Position numbers and translations under genes: made by a program. A stretch of DNA of 8,539 nucleotides from JBHPHA01 sp042569905 (GTDB lineage: Bacteria; Patescibacteriota; Minisyncoccia; Moranbacterales; UBA9337), in NCBI GenBank assembly GCA_042569905.1, contig JBHPHA010000031.1, positions 1 through 8,539 on the forward strand, in the 5' to 3' direction. Shown here piece after piece: positions 6,619-8,539 of the stretch. Every line of letters begins with the position of its first letter. Position 1 is the stretch's first letter. The notes below the pieces were generated by a model. The model ran no database searches, had not been told where the DNA came from, and saw only the letters and a program-made list of their open reading frames with translations.

Positions 6619-6630
6619 AATAAAATAAAA
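6606..6630. repeat. Five tandem TAAAA units
   Basis: Five exact copies of TAAAA run across the end of the first glycosyltransferase, whose TAA stop is at 6616-6618, and fill the gap before the second. Because the stop forms from the repeat itself, gain or loss of a unit leaves the first protein unchanged while three or more units remain. It would change the leader length of the second gene by five bases per unit. Confidence 0.8.
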
Positions 6631-6636
6631 CTTGTG

Positions 6637-7416
6637 ATGAAGGAACTTTCTTTTATTATCGTTAATTACAGAAGTGAAAAATACTTAGAAAAATGCGTGC
6701 ACTCTATTTTAAATAAGGTGTCGAATCTTGATTTTGAGATAATCATTGTTAATAATGACAAAAAAAGGCTAGATATCAGTGATTTTGAGAGCATAGAAGA
6801 TATATTTATAAAAGAGGTAAATAAAAATATCGGATTTGGAAAGGCGTGTAATTTAGGCGCTGCTGATGCAAATGGGGATGTGCTATGCTTTATTAATCCT
6901 GACACAGAGTTACTTTCTGGTAATATAAAGGATTTAGTTGCTCAACTAGGCAAAGAATCTAGTATTGGTGTGATTGGACCCAGGATAGTGGAAAAAGCTG
7001 GACAAGTTCAGTTATGGAGTGCTGGAAAAAAACCTAGTATTCAAGAGCTTTTGAGAAATAACATAGGATTTGCAAGGCATAAAGAGGTAGAAGTTTTTGA
7101 TATGGAATCGCATGTGGATTGGATCACGGGAGCTGCTATGTTTATCAATAAAGAAGTGTTTACTAGCGCAGAGGGCTTCGATGAAGGTTTTTTTATGTAC
7201 TTTGAGGATGTTGACCTGTGCTTACGAGTTAAACGTCTAGGAAAGGATGTGAGGCTCTTCCCCGGAGTAGAATTTTTACATGTCGGAGGAGGAAGTATCT
7301 CTTCCCTGCTAAATCAAAAAAAACAGTACTACATCTCTCAGGAATATTATTTTCAAAAACATTTTAGTAAAGCACACAAGTATTTAATTAGGTTGATGAG
7401 GGTTTTGCATCATTAG
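6637..7416 (+). CDS. Glycosyltransferase family 2, second enzyme
   Basis: This 259-residue protein from ATG 6637 (a GTG directly upstream at 6634 would add one residue) is a second GT-A enzyme of the rhamnosyltransferase-like group. It begins KELSFIIVNYRS and has NIGFGKACNLG, the sugar-nucleotide/metal motif NPDTE (87-91), WITGAAMFI and YFEDVDLCLRVKRLG (188-202), with FLHVGGGS after it. The usual VDNxS strand end reads IIIVNND here, replacing the first Asp with Asn; comparable variants exist, so it need not be inactive. No membrane anchor is visible. It follows the first glycosyltransferase after an 18-base A-rich gap without a Shine-Dalgarno sequence, so they are probably cotranscribed and act in series on one glycan. 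It is the only complete gene here ending in TAG. Confidence 0.88.
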   Translation: MKELSFIIVNYRSEKYLEKCVHSILNKVSNLDFEIIIVNNDKKRLDISDFESIEDIFIKEVNKNIGFGKACNLGAADANGDVLCFINPDTELLSGNIKDLVAQLGKESSIGVIGPRIVEKAGQVQLWSAGKKPSIQELLRNNIGFARHKEVEVFDMESHVDWITGAAMFINKEVFTSAEGFDEGFFMYFEDVDLCLRVKRLGKDVRLFPGVEFLHVGGGSISSLLNQKKQYYISQEYYFQKHFSKAHKYLIRLMRVLHH

Positions 7417-7423
7417 GCAAGTT

Positions 7424-7453
7424 AAGTGCTTAGTAAAGCTAAGTGTTTACTTT
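7424..7453 (+). terminator. Possible weak terminator after second glycosyltransferase
   Basis: CTTAG (7429-7433) and CTAAG (7439-7443) pair over a five-base loop, and the stem can extend by five more pairs, three of them G-T. The following sequence is T-rich but interrupted (TTTACTTTAC). It would separate the glycan transcript from rnpA. The rnpA -35 begins just inside the T-rich part. Confidence 0.35.
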
Positions 7454-7479
7454 ACACCTCTATAACTTTATGTTATCAT
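7451..7479 (+). promoter_or_regulatory. rnpA promoter
   Basis: TTTACA at 7451-7456, a 17-base spacer and TATCAT at 7474-7479, with TG at 7471-7472 as extended -10, predict a start near 7486 and a 38-base leader before rnpA. It gives rnpA expression independent of rpmH, which fits its displaced position. Confidence 0.5.
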
Positions 7480-7523
7480 TAAGAATGAATGAATGTTAAG
7501 TATAAAAAATAAGAGTTAAATAA

Positions 7524-7853
7524 ATGTTCCCTAGAAAAAAAAGAATTACAGATAAAAATGATTTTAACATGATTTTTAAAAAAGGTCGTGCTTTTCATAG
7601 CGATTTATTTTTTATTAAAACTTTGAAGAACGAATTGGGTCATAATAGGTATGGTTTTGTGGTTTCTAAGAAGGTTTCAAATAAAGCCGTAGTTAGAAAT
7701 AAGATTAAGCGAAGGTTGAGAGAAGTTGCTAGATTAAGTCAGAATAAGCCAGAAGGTAATCTGGATATTATTATTTATGCTAAACCAAGTATTAAAAATG
7801 CTGACTTTGCTAAAATTAGAGAAGATTTTGAAAAAATAATCAATAATTTCTAA
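7524..7853 (+). CDS. rnpA: Ribonuclease P protein component
   Basis: RnpA is the small basic protein that assists the RNase P RNA in trimming the 5' ends of tRNA precursors. The 109-residue product has the normal length and begins FPRKKRITDKNDFNMIFKKG. It contains GFVVSKKVSNKAVVRNKIKRRLREV (44-68), whose RNKIKRRLRE core is the RNR motif that contacts RNA, and ends in a C-terminal part LDIIIYAKP. In most bacteria rnpA follows rpmH directly; here it lies 4.5 kb downstream, behind yidC, jag and three glycan genes, with its own promoter. No clear Shine-Dalgarno sequence precedes it; AAGAG is present 13 bases upstream. A strong terminator follows. Confidence 0.95.
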   Translation: MFPRKKRITDKNDFNMIFKKGRAFHSDLFFIKTLKNELGHNRYGFVVSKKVSNKAVVRNKIKRRLREVARLSQNKPEGNLDIIIYAKPSIKNADFAKIREDFEKIINNF

Positions 7854-7874
7854 TAACTAAAACTCCCCTGCCCT

Positions 7875-7900
7875 AAAACAGCTCTATTGAGTTGTTTTTT
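7875..7900 (+). terminator. Rho-independent terminator after rnpA
   Basis: AAAACAGCTC (7875-7884) and GAGTTGTTTT (7889-7898) form a ten-pair stem with one G-T pair over a TATT loop, and the T-run continues to 7900. It ends rnpA transcription 22 bases after the stop and shields the parS cluster. Confidence 0.8.
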
Positions 7901-7946
7901 ATTTAAAACATTAAACAAATTGTTAAGTGAATAATAAAAAATAAAG

Positions 7947-7962
7947 TGTTCCACGTGGAACA
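7947..7962. other. parS site 1 (perfect palindrome)
   Basis: TGTTCCACGTGGAACA, symmetric class, first of the cluster and 47 bases after the rnpA terminator. Confidence 0.9.
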
Positions 7963-7996
7963 TTAAGAATAACCTATATATTTTATTTTTCAGAAT

Positions 7997-8012
7997 TGTT
8001 TCACGTGGAACA
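7997..8012. other. parS site 2 (asymmetric)
   Basis: TGTTTCACGTGGAACA, one mismatch between half-sites; flanked by T and A, which extends the pairing to 18 bases. Confidence 0.9.
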
Positions 8013-8036
8013 ATGTGAGATTTAAAATAGTATGAT

Positions 8037-8052
8037 TGTTTCACGTGGAACA
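8037..8052. other. parS site 3 (asymmetric)
   Basis: TGTTTCACGTGGAACA, same orientation as site 2 and the closest spacing in the cluster (40 bases). Confidence 0.9.
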
Positions 8053-8106
8053 AAAAATACCTCATCTTTTAAAAACTACCCTACCCTAGTTGCGTATTTT
8101 CTAAGA

Positions 8107-8122
8107 TGTTCCACGTGGAACA
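8107..8122. other. parS site 4 (perfect palindrome)
   Basis: TGTTCCACGTGGAACA, symmetric class. Confidence 0.9.
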
Positions 8123-8154
8123 ATATAAATATAGCTATTTTAAGTAAAAGTAAA

Positions 8155-8170
8155 TGTTTCACGTGGAACA
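8155..8170. other. parS site 5 (asymmetric)
   Basis: TGTTTCACGTGGAACA, followed by the widest gap to the next site. Confidence 0.9.
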
Positions 8171-8256
8171 ATGTATCGATAAATCCTTAAAAAAGCTTAA
8201 AAAGGAGTAAGTAAGAGGAAATAAAGTAATAATAAGAAAAAATAATAACATACCAG

Positions 8257-8272
8257 TGTTCCACGTGGAACA
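8257..8272. other. parS site 6 (perfect palindrome)
   Basis: TGTTCCACGTGGAACA, symmetric class; context AG before and TTG after resembles site 1. Confidence 0.9.
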
Positions 8273-8307
8273 TTGATAAAGAAAGTGGCCTTTATCTTTT
8301 ACACAAT

Positions 8308-8323
8308 TGTTTCACGTGGAACA
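8308..8323. other. parS site 7 (asymmetric, extended palindrome)
   Basis: TGTTTCACGTGGAACA inside a 26-base near-perfect palindrome (8303-8328): ACAAT lies to the left and ATTGT to the right. Confidence 0.9.
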
Positions 8324-8370
8324 ATTGTAATGAATAAAAGATTCGATCAGCTCACGTATTTATGTGAAAA

Positions 8371-8386
8371 TGTTCCACGTGGAACA
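8371..8386. other. parS site 8 (perfect palindrome)
   Basis: TGTTCCACGTGGAACA, symmetric class. Confidence 0.9.
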
Positions 8387-8436
8387 TTAAATAGTGTAAC
8401 GCAAGAGATTGAATTAAAGTTTGTGATTATAAAAAT

Positions 8437-8452
8437 TGTTCCACGTGAAACA
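8437..8452. other. parS site 9 (asymmetric, opposite orientation)
   Basis: TGTTCCACGTGAAACA, the reverse complement of the other asymmetric sites; last of the cluster, again with AATTG/CAATT flanks. Confidence 0.9.
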
Positions 8453-8530
8453 ATTAATGCACTAATTAAAGAATAAATAAAAAAAATAGTGAAAAATGTG
8501 GATATGTTCTAGTGTTACTAATAAAAGTAA

Positions 8531-8539
8531 ATGGTTAAA
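8531..8539 (+). CDS. Possible first codons of a gene beyond the window (ParA-like?)
   Basis: ATG GTT AAA (M-V-K) ends the window. Upstream, TGTTACTAA (8513-8521) resembles the extended -10 seen at other promoters here and would give a very short leader. Many ParA/Soj proteins begin M-x-K before a hydrophobic strand, and parS clusters often neighbour parAB, so this may be parA. Three codons cannot prove it. Confidence 0.2.

Larger units (their letters stand above)
7901..8530. other. Non-coding centromere-like region with nine parS sites
   Basis: About 630 bases with no supportable gene. They hold nine 16-base palindromes built on CACGTG that match the known ParB/Spo0J target (GTTTCACGTGAAAC family), from 7947 to 8452. 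Spacings between starts are 50, 40, 70, 48, 102, 51, 63 and 66 bases. Four are perfect palindromes (GTTCCACGTGGAAC) and five carry one asymmetric base. ParB should load here, spread and recruit SMC and ParA for origin segregation. The widest gap, 8171-8256, holds an A-rich stretch with an AGGAG (8204-8208) that precedes no visible start codon. Beyond 8452 the sequence is A/T-rich, with a near DnaA box (TGTGGATAT, 8497-8505). Confidence 0.9.

Noticed and set aside
1..7853. Recoded UGA (code 4 or 25)
   Set aside because: All genes read to full family length without in-frame TGA and tryptophan is encoded by TGG; in such an A/T-rich genome a recoded UGA would appear in several genes.
7850..8065. 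Minus-strand 71-codon open frame
   Set aside because: Its repeated FHVKQ, VPRET and FHVEH segments are translations of parS palindromes, and it overlaps the rnpA terminator.
8204..8208. AGGAG as a ribosome-binding site in the parS region
   Set aside because: No start codon at a suitable distance and no open frame follows; the other genes here do not use such a motif.
7947..8452. CRISPR array
   Set aside because: The repeats are 16-base palindromes with irregular 24-86 base gaps and no consistent spacer length; they match parS and no cas gene is present.
8273..8476. Plus-strand 67-codon open frame
   Set aside because: Recurring VSRGT, VPRGT and VPRET are again translated parS sites; there is no promoter or ribosome-binding signal of its own.

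Overview
This is the chromosomal replication-origin neighbourhood of a strongly AT-rich bacterium. The left part holds dnaN (cut by the window edge) and dnaA, both on the minus strand. Diverging from them on the plus strand is the conserved rpmH-yidC-jag block, with rnpA further along. Standard-code stops fit all genes: seven complete genes end in TAA, one in TAG, and no in-frame TGA is needed. The organism is inferred, not proven, to be a Patescibacteria/CPR-type bacterium. Supporting signs are the short YidC without a periplasmic domain, the short Jag with only KH and R3H domains, the absence of yidD and mnmE/mnmG next to jag, and the lack of Shine-Dalgarno sequences at all nine starts. An AT-rich Firmicutes or Mollicutes relative is the main alternative.

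Layout: 1-784 dnaN (partial, minus). 785-1074 dnaA-dnaN intergenic region with DnaA boxes and an almost pure A/T tract (oriC candidate, unwinding side). 1075-2460 dnaA (minus). 2461-2852 dnaA/rpmH divergent region, with an inverted pair of perfect DnaA boxes, a dnaA promoter, a plus-strand promoter and a long, potentially folded leader before rpmH. 2853-2990 rpmH. 3009-3740 yidC. 3771-4223 jag/khpB. 4271-5716 a Wzx-type flippase, closed by a hairpin terminator. 5776-6618 and 6634-7416 two GT-A family 2 glycosyltransferases. 7524-7853 rnpA with its own promoter and a strong terminator. 7854-8539 a non-coding stretch with nine parS sites, ending in what may be the first three codons of a further gene at 8531.

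The genes fall into three groups. DnaA, the clamp and the DnaA boxes start replication. The nine parS palindromes, about 5.4 kb from the dnaA promoter, are the predicted loading site for ParB (Spo0J) and hence for ParA and SMC, so the window joins initiation and segregation. L34, the RNase P protein, the YidC insertase and the Jag RNA-binding protein form the usual translation/membrane-insertion block, but here it is split: the flippase and two glycosyltransferases, probably making and exporting a surface glycan, lie between jag and rnpA, and rnpA has lost its usual place next to rpmH.

The most notable items are the dense parS cluster with two nearly alternating site types, the displaced rnpA with inserted glycan genes, the long folded rpmH leader, and the predicted leaderless start of the first glycosyltransferase directly behind a terminator.
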